Assembly: GCF_016127015.1 (NCBI RefSeq)
Contig: NZ_CP065972.1
Location: 620,001-684,000, forward strand
Reading direction: 5' to 3'
Source: Corynebacterium tuberculostearicum
GTDB taxonomy: Bacteria; Actinomycetota; Actinomycetes; Mycobacteriales; Mycobacteriaceae
Length of the DNA: 64,000 bases
The translations under genes and the position numbers were made by a program. This document shows positions 1-9,155 of the stretch, piece after piece (within the stretch, counting starts at the first letter, position 1; each line of letters opens with the position of its first letter). Under the pieces are notes generated by a model. It saw nothing but the letters and a program-made list of their open reading frames with translations, did no database searches and was not told the origin of the DNA.

Positions 1-638
1 CGGCGGCAGAAGACATCTTTTTCAAGGTCTTGGACCACTTCCCGGGAGCGGAGTGGATGGCGCCCATCGTCATCATCATGCTGGTGGTCTTCTTCATTAC
101 CACGGCTGACTCCGCATCCATTGTGAACTCGCAGCTCACCCAGCGCGGCAACCCCAAGCCCAACCCGGCAGTAACGGTCTTTTGGGTGGTATGTATGGCT
201 GGCATTGCCGTGGTCATTTTGCTTGCCGGTGGCCGTAATGCGCTGCAGGGCCTGCAGAACCTTATTACGGTGACGGCTTTGCCTTTCGCGGTCATCATCG
301 TGCTCATGTGCATCGCGTTGGTGCGCGAGCTGCGCCATGATCCTGCCTCCATCCGTCATTTCTACGAGGACGAAGCGGTCTCTAATGCGATCGTGCGGGG
401 CGTGCGCGATTATGGCGATAACTTTGCCCTGTCTATCGAGCCGACAGACGGCGACTACGCAACGGGCGCGCACTTTAACTCCACTGCAGCAGAGGTGACC
501 GATTGGTACGCGCGCACGGACGAAGAGGGCCGCGCCGTGGGCTATGACTACGAGGCAGGCGAGTATGTGGACAACGACCCATCTATCAAGAATGGCGAGT
601 TCATCTCTCCGGTACCGGAAGATAAGGAAGATAATTAA
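1..638 (+). CDS. BCCT-family osmolyte transporter, C-terminal part (5' truncated)
   Basis: The reading frame is open from the first full codon (base 3), so the gene begins upstream of the window. The visible part carries the family-typical TTADSAS segment followed by the last two or three membrane spans, then a hydrophilic tail of about 110 residues rich in Asp and Glu. BCCT carriers (BetP, EctP, LcoP) import betaine, ectoine or proline with sodium during osmotic stress. The acidic tail is more like EctP/LcoP than BetP, whose tail is basic; this is an inference from charge only. Family assignment is firm, substrate is not. Confidence 0.85.
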   Translation, partial: AAEDIFFKVLDHFPGAEWMAPIVIIMLVVFFITTADSASIVNSQLTQRGNPKPNPAVTVFWVVCMAGIAVVILLAGGRNALQGLQNLITVTALPFAVIIVLMCIALVRELRHDPASIRHFYEDEAVSNAIVRGVRDYGDNFALSIEPTDGDYATGAHFNSTAAEVTDWYARTDEEGRAVGYDYEAGEYVDNDPSIKNGEFISPVPEDKEDN

Positions 639-672
639 TACTTGACAATCATTGGCAGGTAGGGTGCCAGCT

Positions 673-1470
673 ATGACTTTTAGTACCTTTGCCTTTGCCT
701 TCGCCTTGGTGCTGCTGTCGGGCCTATCGACCTCGATTGGCGGCGCTTTGGCGGTGGGAAGGCGCGAGCCGGGGCCGGCTTTTATGGCCGCTGCACTGGG
801 GCTTTCAGCCGGCGTGATGCTGTATGTCTCCTTTATGGAGATCCTGCCGGAAGGCATTGCGCAGCTTTCCGACGCCCTCGGCGAGGAAACCACCGGCACC
901 TGGGCCGCCGTCGGGGCGTTCTTTGCTGGCATCGCCGTCATCGCCATCATTGACCGGCTCGTGCCGGAGGAGATTAACCCCCATGAGCCGGCCACCACGG
1001 CCGAAGAAACCCGCCGCAAGAAGCTAATGAAAACCGGCGTATTTACCGCCTGCGCGCTGGGCCTGCACAATTTCCCCGAGGGGTTTGCCACCTTCCTATC
1101 CGGCCTGGAATCTAAGGAAGTTGCGGTGCCGGTGGCGGTGGCCATCGCCATTCACAATATCCCGGAAGGCATTGCGGTGGCTGTTCCGCTGCGCGAGGCC
1201 ACTGGCTCCCGCAAGAAGGCCTTTTGGTGGGCCACCTTGTCTGGCCTGGCCGAGCCGCTCGGCGCGCTCATCGGCTTCGGCCTTCTCTTGCCGGTTATTG
1301 GGCCGGCGACGATGGGCATTAGCTTCGCCGCCATCGCCGGCATTATGGTCTTCATCTCGCTGGATGAGCTATTGCCCACCGCTGAGGAGACCGGCGAGCA
1401 CCATCACGCTATCTACGGCTTGATTGCCGGCATGGCCGTGATGGCGGTTTCGCTGATGCTATTTATGTAA
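673..1470 (+). CDS. ZIP-family zinc/metal transporter (ZupT/GufA type)
   Basis: A 265-residue integral membrane protein with about eight hydrophobic spans. It has the two diagnostic metal-binding helices of ZIP transporters: HNFPEG in the middle of the protein and HNIPEG about 34 residues later. Family members import Zn2+ and related divalent ions into the cytoplasm. I prefer the ATG at 673, preceded by an AGGTAGGG ribosome-binding site, over a TTG at 652. It follows the BCCT gene by 34 nt and may share its transcript. The 3' end faces the DUF808 gene. Which metal is carried cannot be read from sequence. Confidence 0.88.
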   Translation: MTFSTFAFAFALVLLSGLSTSIGGALAVGRREPGPAFMAAALGLSAGVMLYVSFMEILPEGIAQLSDALGEETTGTWAAVGAFFAGIAVIAIIDRLVPEEINPHEPATTAEETRRKKLMKTGVFTACALGLHNFPEGFATFLSGLESKEVAVPVAVAIAIHNIPEGIAVAVPLREATGSRKKAFWWATLSGLAEPLGALIGFGLLLPVIGPATMGISFAAIAGIMVFISLDELLPTAEETGEHHHAIYGLIAGMAVMAVSLMLFM

Positions 1471-1486
1471 CCGGCTATGCAGCCGG
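1471..1486. terminator. Short hairpin between convergent genes
   Basis: CCGGCT and AGCCGG are separated by ATGC directly after the zinc transporter stop codon. A T-rich stretch (GTTTTA) follows 10 nt later. It is a plausible weak terminator between the convergent transporter and DUF808 genes. The stem is only 6 bp, so confidence is moderate. Confidence 0.4.
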
Positions 1487-1497
1487 GCTACGGCGTT

Positions 1498-2445
1498 TTA
1501 AGCCTCCGCCGGCTGGGCGGAGGTGGCCGAGGTCTTGCCAAAGGAGGCCTTGACCGCCATCACGATGGTGGCAACCACTACGCCAAGCACCAGGCCGCAG
1601 ACCATGGACATGCCGGTATCGGCCAGCCACGCCAGGGCGCCATTGGAGATCTTGTCGGTCACGGACGCAATGAACTCGTGGGGCTGATCCATGCCGAATT
1701 CGTGCAGGCCCTTGACTACGATGTGGCCGCCTACCCACAGCATGGCGGCGGTACCGATGACGCCGATGATATCGAGAACGATCGGCATGCCCTTAACCAA
1801 GGCGTTGCCCACCGTGGACTTGCCATTGTGGCGCTTATTAAGGGCCATGCCAATATCGTCCATCTTGACCAAGAGGCCAACGGCGCCGTAGACACCCAGG
1901 GTCAGCAAGATGCCGACGAAAATGAGGGCTGCCAGGCGCATCCAGAATGGCTGGTCGATGACCTCGTTTAAGGAGATAACCATGATCTCAGATGACAAGA
2001 TGAGGTCAGTGGTAATCGCGGACTTGACCAAGCTATCTTCGGCGTCTGCGCCCTTTTCTTGGACTGATTCAGTTTCCTTCTCTCGGTGGGGAAGAAGGTG
2101 ATGCAGGATTTTTTCCGCGCCTTCAAAGCATAGATAGGTACCGCCACACATCAAGATGGGCGTGAGCGCCCACGGCGCGATCCAAGAGAGGATCATGGCG
2201 ATGGGCAAGATGATTACGAGCTTATTGATGAGCGAGCCCTTGGTAATGCGCCAGATCATCGGCAACTCGCGCTGGGGCTTAATTCCCTCCACGTATTGTG
2301 GGGTTACGGCAGCATCATCGACTACCACACCTGCGGCCTTCACGGAGGTCTTGCCCGCAAGGGCGGCCACATCGTCAACGCTAGAGGCAGCGGAGCGGGC
2401 GATCAGGGCGACGTCGTCAAGCAGGGCAAAAAGGCCACCGGCCAT
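1498..2445 (-). CDS. DUF808 (YedI-like) membrane protein
   Basis: A 315-residue protein that begins with the conserved MAGGLFALLDDVA block, followed by the VDDAAVTPQYV segment and at least five hydrophobic spans, as in the DUF808/YedI family of inner-membrane proteins of unknown function. The ATG at 2445 has an AGAAGGA ribosome-binding site inside the end of the upstream DUF402 gene, whose stop lies 3 nt away. The two are therefore translated from one message, with the secreted-protein gene first. The family is recognised with confidence; no biochemical role is known to me. Confidence 0.85.
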   Translation of the reverse strand: MAGGLFALLDDVALIARSAASSVDDVAALAGKTSVKAAGVVVDDAAVTPQYVEGIKPQRELPMIWRITKGSLINKLVIILPIAMILSWIAPWALTPILMCGGTYLCFEGAEKILHHLLPHREKETESVQEKGADAEDSLVKSAITTDLILSSEIMVISLNEVIDQPFWMRLAALIFVGILLTLGVYGAVGLLVKMDDIGMALNKRHNGKSTVGNALVKGMPIVLDIIGVIGTAAMLWVGGHIVVKGLHEFGMDQPHEFIASVTDKISNGALAWLADTGMSMVCGLVLGVVVATIVMAVKASFGKTSATSAQPAEA

Positions 2446-2448
2446 AAA

Positions 2449-2985
2449 TTATCCTTCTGGGGTTAGGGTGATGTTATCGGACCACGTTAAGTGTATCCCC
2501 TGATGCGCCAACCAAGCCATCGCATCATCACCGCTGCGAGTAATGCCCTCGACCGCGGTAAGTGTAGTGTCGATCGCTTTCTCTGCGTCCTCCGCAGAAA
2601 TCAAGCCGGCGGAGGTCGCAGCAGAGAGCTCATCAATATCGAGCACGGAAATGGGCTCGCTGCGGGTGGCAACAAGATCCACATAAAGATCGCGGGTGGT
2701 CCACACCGCGCCATCGCGCTGGACTTCGGCCACATCAATATAAAAGTCTTGGTGGACGTCTACACCGGGGCGGAAATGGAAGATATTCGCACGCAGGTTG
2801 AGATCGGGCAGCAGCCACGATTCCAAGTACCCGAAGCGCGGATGATCGGCCCCGCGCGCCATGTAGAGGCCGAAATCCGTCTCGGTGTATGTGTCGACCT
2901 CTCGCCGGAACCCCTTGGGGTCGATATTGGTGTACTCGGCGGTATTAAAGGTCTCGCGCTTGACCGGATGGAGATCCACCGGCAT
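2449..2985 (-). CDS. DUF402 domain protein
   Basis: A soluble 178-residue protein. The central part has the DUF402 signature: an FYIDVAE stretch followed by WTTRDLYVDLVATR, where conserved acidic residues are thought to bind metal. Characterised DUF402 proteins include nucleoside tri/diphosphatases, so a phosphohydrolase role is possible but not demonstrated here. The start codon directly abuts the stop codon of the upstream secreted-protein gene (TAG then ATG, no gap), which implies translational coupling. The DUF808 gene follows after 3 nt, making a three-gene operon read leftward. Confidence 0.75.
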   Translation of the reverse strand: MPVDLHPVKRETFNTAEYTNIDPKGFRREVDTYTETDFGLYMARGADHPRFGYLESWLLPDLNLRANIFHFRPGVDVHQDFYIDVAEVQRDGAVWTTRDLYVDLVATRSEPISVLDIDELSAATSAGLISAEDAEKAIDTTLTAVEGITRSGDDAMAWLAHQGIHLTWSDNITLTPEG

Positions 2986-3714
2986 CTACTTCACCTCAAG
3001 GAAGGCGGCGGTCGGGGCAAAATTGCAGCGGGTTTCTTGGGTGTTCACGCCGCCAGAAAGCAGCGCGATGACGGTGCCCTTGCCGGTCTGGGCGGTGCCG
3101 GACAAGGTGGTAGGTCCGTCCTGATTGATGCCATTGTTATTTAGTGGGGTGATGCCGCTGCGCAGGGTGTCAAGGTTGAACCACTGCACGTTCATCCCGC
3201 CTTGTTCGCGTGCGGCCGGTGGGGTGCCGAGGGCGGTGAAGAGGAAGACGGTTTCGCCGGACTTTGCGCCCGGTGCCGGCATTTCGGTGGGGCCAGGAAC
3301 GGCGATGGCCGAGCCCATGGCATCGCTAGTGCCGCCAATGCACTGTGCGGAGACTGTGGGCCAGTAGAACTGGCGGAAGTTCGGGTTATTGCCCTCCGGC
3401 ATGGCTACGCCGCCCTTGCCATCGCCGCCGCCGGCGAAGAACGCGAGGCCCGAGAGGATAGCGTTGCGAACATCCTCGGGAATCCAAGGTTGTGCCGCAA
3501 AAGCGCGGATGCGGTCCTGGGTTTCCTGATTGGGGCGGCCGAGCTCGTCCAGCGGGCTATGGGAGGATGCCTGCTGCACTAAGGAAGAAAGATCCGGTGC
3601 GGATGCCTGCGCAGGGGCGACGAGCGGAGAAGCGAGGCCGATGAGCGCGGCCGTGGCAGCGGCGATATAACCGGTACGGCCGGACAGGCGCCAGGTGGTG
3701 CGGGCGTAGCTCAC
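2986..3714 (-). CDS. Secreted protein of unknown function (conserved in actinobacteria)
   Basis: A 242-residue product with a classical signal peptide: basic start (RTTWRLSGRTGY), a hydrophobic core of about 20 residues and an AQASA cleavage region near residue 38. The mature part has two widely spaced cysteines (PTVSAQCIGG and ETRCNFAP), which could form a disulfide outside the cell, and Gly/Asn/Thr-rich stretches. I recognise no catalytic motif and assign no function. It is the first gene of a leftward operon with the DUF402 and DUF808 genes and is transcribed divergently from typA. Confidence 0.7.
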   Translation of the reverse strand: MSYARTTWRLSGRTGYIAAATAALIGLASPLVAPAQASAPDLSSLVQQASSHSPLDELGRPNQETQDRIRAFAAQPWIPEDVRNAILSGLAFFAGGGDGKGGVAMPEGNNPNFRQFYWPTVSAQCIGGTSDAMGSAIAVPGPTEMPAPGAKSGETVFLFTALGTPPAAREQGGMNVQWFNLDTLRSGITPLNNNGINQDGPTTLSGTAQTGKGTVIALLSGGVNTQETRCNFAPTAAFLEVK

Positions 3715-3989
3715 GTTATCAATTCCTTGGGTGCGGTCTCGGAAAGGGGCGTCAAACCCCAGTTGTCACATCTGTAACAATATTACCTACAGTAACGATA
3801 GTGATGGCAAGGGCGGTGTCAAGTACTTTGGCAATCTATAAGAATTTTCGCTCTCCCTATACGGTGCGTTACGGGGTAAAGCCAACCCCAATGCTGCACT
3901 TGGCCCTTTAAGGGGGTATCGTGGGAGCTCGTTCAAGATCAATTTCGCGCGCGCAAGCGCTGTAGATCCTCCGAAGGAGAACCCCACTA
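3715..3989. promoter_or_regulatory. Divergent intergenic region between the secreted-protein gene and typA
   Basis: This 275-bp gap must carry promoters for both directions. The left half is AT-rich around 3768-3802 with scattered GTAAC/CTGTA repeats. TATAAG (about 3837) and TATACG (about 3860) are possible -10 boxes toward typA, but neither has a convincing -35 partner. The typA ribosome-binding site GAAGGAGA (3973-3980) is strong. No small gene or RNA was recognised. Confidence 0.35.
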
Positions 3990-5900
3990 GTGAGTAATAC
4001 CGAGTTCCGTAATGTTGCCATCGTCGCGCACGTTGACCATGGCAAGACCACCCTGGTCAACGGCATGCTGGAGCAGTCCGGCGCCTTTGGTGACCACGGT
4101 GAACACACGGACCGCGTCATGGACTCCAATGATCAGGAGCGCGAGCGCGGCATTACCATTCTGGCCAAGAACACGGCGATTCACCGCAAGGGTCTGGGCA
4201 AGGACGGCCAGGACCTGATTATTAACGTCATCGACACCCCAGGCCACGCCGACTTCGGTGGCGAGGTCGAGCGCGGTATTTCCATGGTGGATGGCGTCGT
4301 CTTGCTCGTCGATGCCTCCGAGGGTCCGCTGCCGCAGACCCGCTTCGTGCTCACCAAGGCACTGGAAGCCAAGCTGCCGGTTATCATCTGCGTGAACAAG
4401 ACTGACCGCCCGGATGCCCGCATCGACGAGGTTGTCTCCGAATCCCAAGACCTCCTGCTGGAAATCGCCGCCGGCCTGGAGGATGAGGAAGCTGCAGCCG
4501 CCGCCGAGGAGCTGCTGGATCTGCCGGTTCTCTACGCTTCCGGCCGCGCCGGCGTTGCCTCCACCGAGAACCCAGGCGATGGCAACGTCCCTGCGGGCGA
4601 GGATCTGCAGCCGCTTTTCGACGTCATCTATAACGTCCTCCCAGAGCCTTCCGCTACCGTCGACGCCCCACTGCAGGCACACGTGACCAACCTGGACGCC
4701 TCCGACTTCCTAGGCCGTATCGCGCTGCTGCGTATCTACGCCGGCCGCATTAAGAAGGGCCAGCAGGTGGCCTGGATCCACTACGACGAGGATGGCAACC
4801 AGCACACCAAGACCGTGAAGGTCGCCGAGCTGCTGCGTACCGTCGGCTTCGAGCGTCAGCCGGCCGAGGAAGCCATCGCCGGTGACATCGTGGCTATCTC
4901 CGGCATTTCTGACGTCATGATTGGTGACACCATCGCCGATCCGGAGCACCCTGAGGCTTTGCCACGCATCACCGTAGACGAGCCGGCCATCTCCATGACC
5001 ATTGGCGTAAACACCTCCCCGATGGCAGGCCAGGGCGGCGGCGATAAGCTCACCGCACGTATGGTCAAGGCCCGCTTGGAGCAAGAGCTCATCGGCAACG
5101 TTTCCCTGCGCGTGCTGCCCACCGAGCGCCCCGACGCTTGGGAGGTCCAGGGCCGTGGCGAGATGGCGCTGTCCGTGCTTATTGAGTCCATGCGCCGCGA
5201 AGGCTTCGAGCTGACGGTTGGTAAGCCGCAGGTTGTGACCAAGGAGATCGACGGCAAGACCTACGAGCCATACGAGATCCTCACCATTGACTCCCCGTCC
5301 GAGCACCAGGGTGCTATCACCCAGCTGCTGGCCGCCCGCAAGGGCCAGATGCAGGCCATGGACGTGCGCGAGGGCGACTGGGTACGTATGGTCTTCCGCG
5401 TTCCTGCCCGCGGCCTCATCGGCTTCCGCACCCAGTTCATGACCGAGACCCGCGGTGCCGGTATCGCTAACTCCATCTCTGACGGCCTGGATGTCTGGGC
5501 CGGTGAGATCAAGTCCCGCCCGACCGGTTCCCTGGTGGCTGACCGCACCGGCCAGATCACCCAGTACGCGCTGATGCAGCTGGCTGACCGCGGCAACTTC
5601 TTCGTCGAGCCGGGCGCCGAGGCTTATGAGGGCATGGTCGTTGGTGCCAATAACCGTGATGAGGATATTGACATCAATATCACCAAGGAAAAGAAGCTGA
5701 CCAATATGCGCTCCGCTACTGCGGATGCCACGGTCACCCTGGCCAAGGCACACACCCTCTCTTTGGAAGAAGCACTGGAATTCTGTGGCAACGACGAGTG
5801 CGTCGAGGTCGCCCCGGACGTCCTGCGCGTGCGCAAGGTAGAGCTTTCCGCTACCGACCGCAAGCGTGCCGCCGCCCGCGCCAAGCAGATGAATAAGTAA
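3990..5900 (+). CDS. typA: Ribosome-associated translational GTPase TypA/BipA
   Basis: A 636-residue GTPase of usual family length. The G1 motif AHVDHGKTT, the G3 motif DTPGHADFGGEVER and the G4 motif NKTDRP lie in the first 150 residues. The translation-factor domain 2, the EF-G-like domains and the family-specific C-terminal domain follow. TypA binds 70S ribosomes and supports assembly and translation under stress. The GTG start at 3990 is set by an ideal GAAGGAGA site 9 nt upstream. typA followed by lpqW and mshB is conserved gene order with mycobacteria. Its probable terminator lies inside the facing GPP34 gene. Confidence 0.96.
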   Translation: MSNTEFRNVAIVAHVDHGKTTLVNGMLEQSGAFGDHGEHTDRVMDSNDQERERGITILAKNTAIHRKGLGKDGQDLIINVIDTPGHADFGGEVERGISMVDGVVLLVDASEGPLPQTRFVLTKALEAKLPVIICVNKTDRPDARIDEVVSESQDLLLEIAAGLEDEEAAAAAEELLDLPVLYASGRAGVASTENPGDGNVPAGEDLQPLFDVIYNVLPEPSATVDAPLQAHVTNLDASDFLGRIALLRIYAGRIKKGQQVAWIHYDEDGNQHTKTVKVAELLRTVGFERQPAEEAIAGDIVAISGISDVMIGDTIADPEHPEALPRITVDEPAISMTIGVNTSPMAGQGGGDKLTARMVKARLEQELIGNVSLRVLPTERPDAWEVQGRGEMALSVLIESMRREGFELTVGKPQVVTKEIDGKTYEPYEILTIDSPSEHQGAITQLLAARKGQMQAMDVREGDWVRMVFRVPARGLIGFRTQFMTETRGAGIANSISDGLDVWAGEIKSRPTGSLVADRTGQITQYALMQLADRGNFFVEPGAEAYEGMVVGANNRDEDIDINITKEKKLTNMRSATADATVTLAKAHTLSLEEALEFCGNDECVEVAPDVLRVRKVELSATDRKRAAARAKQMNK

Positions 5901-5911
5901 AAAGCCGCACC

Positions 5912-6574
5912 CTAGGTGGTGGTGATTGCCGCTGACGTGGCCACCATCGCCGCAACCGCTGCCGCCTCCTCAACTACGGCCTTGACCGCAGAGGAGGCGG
6001 TTTTGTCATACTCGACCTCTTTTTTGATTTCCTGAATGCGTGCCCGCATCTCCCGGCGCTTCATTCCCTCCGCATCGTTTTTCAGCAGGGTATAGGCACC
6101 GCTGACCTCGCGGAGAATATCGAGAATAATGACGTCATTGACCGTGGCTGGGCGCTGCGCCTCTAGGACTGCAACCAACCGCTCGCGCAGTTCCTTTTCT
6201 AGCTCCAGGTCCGTCATGATGTAGCGGTCGCCGCTTATCTGCCACCACTTGGCCTTTTCCACATCGAGCAGTCCATTCGCGTGGAAATCCAAAGCGATGA
6301 TTTCCCGCGGGGTAAACCACGAAGCCTCCAAGAGGCTCTGCATGCTGGTGGCCTTGTGCTGCTGCAGCTCCTCCCAAGCCCAAGCCAACACGGGGTGCTC
6401 CGGGCGCTGTGGAGTAGTCTCCACCCTTTTCTTCTCACCGAGCTCTACGTGCTCGCCCAGCAGCAGGTCCGCGAGTACGGTGGCGCGTAGCGCGGCCTCA
6501 TTATTGGACACCCAGTCTTCCTTCTTGCCGTTGTCTTTGGTCAGTAGAAGGAACATTTCTTGACAGATGAGCAT
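5912..6574 (-). CDS. GPP34 (GOLPH3/Vps74-like) family protein
   Basis: A 220-residue soluble protein. The N-terminal pattern EMFLLLT...DNGKK, then ALRATVLADLLLGEHVEL and a KKRV turn, matches GPP34, the family of eukaryotic phosphoinositide-binding Golgi protein GOLPH3 that is widespread in actinobacteria. The bacterial role is unknown. The last about 25 residues are an Ala/Val/Thr-rich tail (AAAVAAMVATSAAITTT) that looks hydrophobic or low-complexity. Its codons overlap the typA terminator, so its composition may be constrained by that hairpin. The start ATG has a strong GAGGAGG site. Membrane association is a family-based guess. Confidence 0.72.
   Translation of the reverse strand: MLICQEMFLLLTKDNGKKEDWVSNNEAALRATVLADLLLGEHVELGEKKRVETTPQRPEHPVLAWAWEELQQHKATSMQSLLEASWFTPREIIALDFHANGLLDVEKAKWWQISGDRYIMTDLELEKELRERLVAVLEAQRPATVNDVIILDILREVSGAYTLLKNDAEGMKRREMRARIQEIKKEVEYDKTASSAVKAVVEEAAAVAAMVATSAAITTT
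5962..6004 (+). terminator. Intrinsic terminator of typA, inside the facing gene
   Basis: CCGCCTCCTC (5962-5971) and GAGGAGGCGG (5991-6000) form a perfect 10-bp stem with a 19-nt loop, immediately followed by TTTT. Read rightward this is a textbook intrinsic terminator about 60 nt after the typA stop. It lies entirely within the 3' coding region of the convergent GPP34 gene, where it encodes part of the Ala/Val-rich tail. Confidence 0.65.
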
Positions 6575-6650
6575 TGGGGCCTCCTCAAAAGTAGCGGTCT
6601 ATTGGCCGAGTCTAGCGCCATTAATCTTCGTTTCGGCGGGGTAGAGGGAC

Positions 6651-6656
6651 TAAAGT
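6651..6656 (+). promoter_or_regulatory. Candidate -10 box for leaderless lpqW mRNA
   Basis: TAAAGT ends 8 nt before the lpqW ATG, and no Shine-Dalgarno sequence lies between. In corynebacteria this spacing is typical of transcripts that begin at the start codon. No clear -35 element is visible. Confidence 0.4.
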
Positions 6657-6664
6657 AGTCCGCG

Positions 6665-8296
6665 ATGAAAAAGAATCCGGCTTCACCAAGGCGCGCGGCG
6701 TCGGCAATCGCTGCGGTACTCAGCACCGCCAGCCTTGCCTTCCTCAGCGCCTGCGCGGCCAACCCCGGCCCACCACCGGTGGTGGAGGATAATGCCTCCG
6801 CGCTGCAAGAAGATCAGACTACCACCACGGCTACCCCGGAAGAAGAGCAGCCGGAGGATGCCGACTCCGCCAAGCGCCCCACCATCTCGGTGGGCGTGGA
6901 CCCCCTTCGCGCGGGATTGAACCCGCACCTAGTGGCCAATAACTCCGAGCTGGTCGACCAGATTGCAGAACTGGTGCTGCCCTCGGCGTTCCACCACGGG
7001 CAAAGGGACGCCGATATCCTCGAATCCGCCTCTGAGGTCACCGCTCCAAAGGGCGTGGCGCAACGGGTGCGTTACGTCATTGCCTCGCCCGCACAATGGT
7101 CCGATGGCACACCCATTTCCGGTGCGGACTTTAGCTACCTGTGGAAGCAGATGACCACTACCGCCGGTGTGCGCGATCCCGCCGGCTACCACGCCATATC
7201 GGCCGTCAATACCTCCGATGGCGGCCGCGTAGTCACCGTGGACTTTTCCCAGAAGGTGAAAGATTGGCACCTGCTTTTCCATAATTTGCTGCCTTCCCAC
7301 CTGCTGCAGGACGATAACTTTGGCTCTGCCTTAGCCGATAAGATTCCAGCATCGGCCGGGCGCTTCCTCGTCGATAGCGTGGATCGCGGCCGCGGAGTCA
7401 TTACCTTGAACCGGAACGACCGCTTCTGGGGCGCTAATCCGGCGCAGGTGGACGTCATTCAGCTGCGCGAAGTGCGCGATAGCACCCAGGCGCTCAATAT
7501 GCTGCGCTCCGGGCAGATTGGTTTCGCGGACTTTACCCCGGATCAAACCTCCCAGGAGGCACTGGGCCTTTTAGGGCATGTTTCCGATAAAGCCCTGACC
7601 CGCCCGCGCCAACTGCGCCTGCACATGTCTACCGCGGATGGAGCACTAGAAGAAAGGGCAGCACGCCGCGGATTGGCCTCGCTGATTGACACGGACCAGG
7701 TCGCGCGTTTGGCCACCGGCCGCGCTTCCAACCTTGAGCCGGGGAATAACCCTATAAGTAAGGACGCGGATCTCACTGCGCTGCGCACCCGCGCTAGTAA
7801 AGAGCCGATTCGCTTTGCGGTAGACCCCACCAGCCCCACGGCCTTGGCCGCAGCCACTACGCTCTACGACATCCTCGAAGCCCACGGGATCGCTGCCGAG
7901 GTGGTCTCCGAGCGCTTGACCACGATCACCTCCAAGCTCTTGCCAGAAGGCGAGGTGGATGCCGTGGTGACCTGGGAGGATATCTCCCTGAACTCGGTGG
8001 CCGCGGCAAATATCTTCAGCTGTGCTGACAAGCAGCCGCTCGCCGGCGATCTGTCCGGAATCTGCCCGGAGAACGCGGATGAGATTCGCGAGGAGATTTT
8101 GTCCGGCGCCATGAGCCCGAAGGAAGCGCTCGCACGCATTCGCGACGTGAACTCTAAGGAGGCCCTTTACGTGCCTTTGGTGGATGAGACGCGTATCCAC
8201 GCGCTCGGGGAGGGTATTGTAGGCCCCGGCCAAAGCATTGATGATTGGGACGAGGGGCTTATCACCGCGCCCCGCTGGAGGATAGATGAAGACTAA
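6665..8296 (+). CDS. lpqW: LpqW-like lipoprotein of the solute-binding family 5
   Basis: A 543-residue exported lipoprotein. The signal peptide ends in the lipobox LSAC near residue 30, where the Cys would be lipidated. A Pro/Glu-rich linker follows, then a family 5 (DppA/OppA-like) solute-binding fold with the RYVIASPAQWSDGTPISGADF block. Its place between typA and mshB matches mycobacterial lpqW. That protein regulates the branch between phosphatidylinositol mannosides and lipomannan/lipoarabinomannan rather than importing peptides. No permease genes lie nearby, which supports a non-transport role. The gene overlaps mshB by 11 nt. Orthology is inferred from context. Confidence 0.75.
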   Translation: MKKNPASPRRAASAIAAVLSTASLAFLSACAANPGPPPVVEDNASALQEDQTTTTATPEEEQPEDADSAKRPTISVGVDPLRAGLNPHLVANNSELVDQIAELVLPSAFHHGQRDADILESASEVTAPKGVAQRVRYVIASPAQWSDGTPISGADFSYLWKQMTTTAGVRDPAGYHAISAVNTSDGGRVVTVDFSQKVKDWHLLFHNLLPSHLLQDDNFGSALADKIPASAGRFLVDSVDRGRGVITLNRNDRFWGANPAQVDVIQLREVRDSTQALNMLRSGQIGFADFTPDQTSQEALGLLGHVSDKALTRPRQLRLHMSTADGALEERAARRGLASLIDTDQVARLATGRASNLEPGNNPISKDADLTALRTRASKEPIRFAVDPTSPTALAAATTLYDILEAHGIAAEVVSERLTTITSKLLPEGEVDAVVTWEDISLNSVAAANIFSCADKQPLAGDLSGICPENADEIREEILSGAMSPKEALARIRDVNSKEALYVPLVDETRIHALGEGIVGPGQSIDDWDEGLITAPRWRIDED

Positions 8297-9155
8297 GGAC
8301 TTAACCGGCTACCGCGTGGTGGCAGTGCACGCCCACCCGGATGATGAAACCCTCTTTATGGGTGGCACCCTGGCAACTCTAGCTGCACGTGGCGCTGAGG
8401 TTACCGTCATCACGCTCACTTTGGGCGAGGACGGCGAGGTCATTGGTGAGCCTTACCAGGGTCTGGCCGATCATGATCAGCTCGGTGGTTTCCGCGCCCG
8501 CGAATTGGCCAATGCCCTCGATGCCCTAGGCGTCAAGGGAGTTCAATTGGGCGGTTTCGGGCATTTCCGCGACTCCGGTATGGCGGGCTCTCCCTCGCAC
8601 GAAAACCCGCGTGCACTGGTCAATCGCATCGAGGAGGCGGCCGAATTTCTCAGCGACGAGCTCGAAGCCATCCAACCCCACGCCATCTTGACCTACGGGC
8701 CCGATGGCGGCTACGGGCACCCCGACCACATTGCGGTGCATAAGGCGGTGATGAAGGCGGCGTCGCCAAGCACGCGCATTTGGTACGGAATTTTTGAACG
8801 CGCCGCTAACTATGCCGGCCTAGACACCCTCGATGCGCCGGCCGGGTGGACCAAGCCCAGCCAGGAGTACCTGGACAATTTCACCAACGAGGGCGCGGAT
8901 GTCACCGTCGCTCTTTCCGACGCCGCCCTTGACGCCAAGCGCAGCGCCATGCGCGCCCACGCCTCCCAAATCTGGGTGGCCGATGGCTCCACCACCCGCA
9001 CCAACCCCGAGGCCGCCGTGGCCGCGCTCCATGAACCCGAGCACGTGCCTGGGGCCTATGGTCTATCCAACCTGCTGGTCATGCCCCTGCTGCGCGCCGA
9101 GTACTTCCAGCTGGGCCAGGGCGAGCCGGCCGATGACCTGCTGGGCGGCCTGTAA
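8286..9155 (+). CDS. mshB: GlcNAc-Ins deacetylase MshB (mycothiol biosynthesis)
   Basis: A 289-residue zinc amidohydrolase of the PIG-L/LmbE family. It has the metal-binding and catalytic motif HAHPDDE at the N-terminus and the third ligand in GYGHPDH near residue 140. MshB removes the acetyl group from GlcNAc-inositol, the second committed step of mycothiol synthesis in actinobacteria. The ATG at 8286 follows a GGAGGAT site within the 3' end of lpqW. The stop overlaps the start of the next membrane protein (TAATG). Family length and motifs are normal. Confidence 0.92.
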   Translation: MKTKDLTGYRVVAVHAHPDDETLFMGGTLATLAARGAEVTVITLTLGEDGEVIGEPYQGLADHDQLGGFRARELANALDALGVKGVQLGGFGHFRDSGMAGSPSHENPRALVNRIEEAAEFLSDELEAIQPHAILTYGPDGGYGHPDHIAVHKAVMKAASPSTRIWYGIFERAANYAGLDTLDAPAGWTKPSQEYLDNFTNEGADVTVALSDAALDAKRSAMRAHASQIWVADGSTTRTNPEAAVAALHEPEHVPGAYGLSNLLVMPLLRAEYFQLGQGEPADDLLGGL

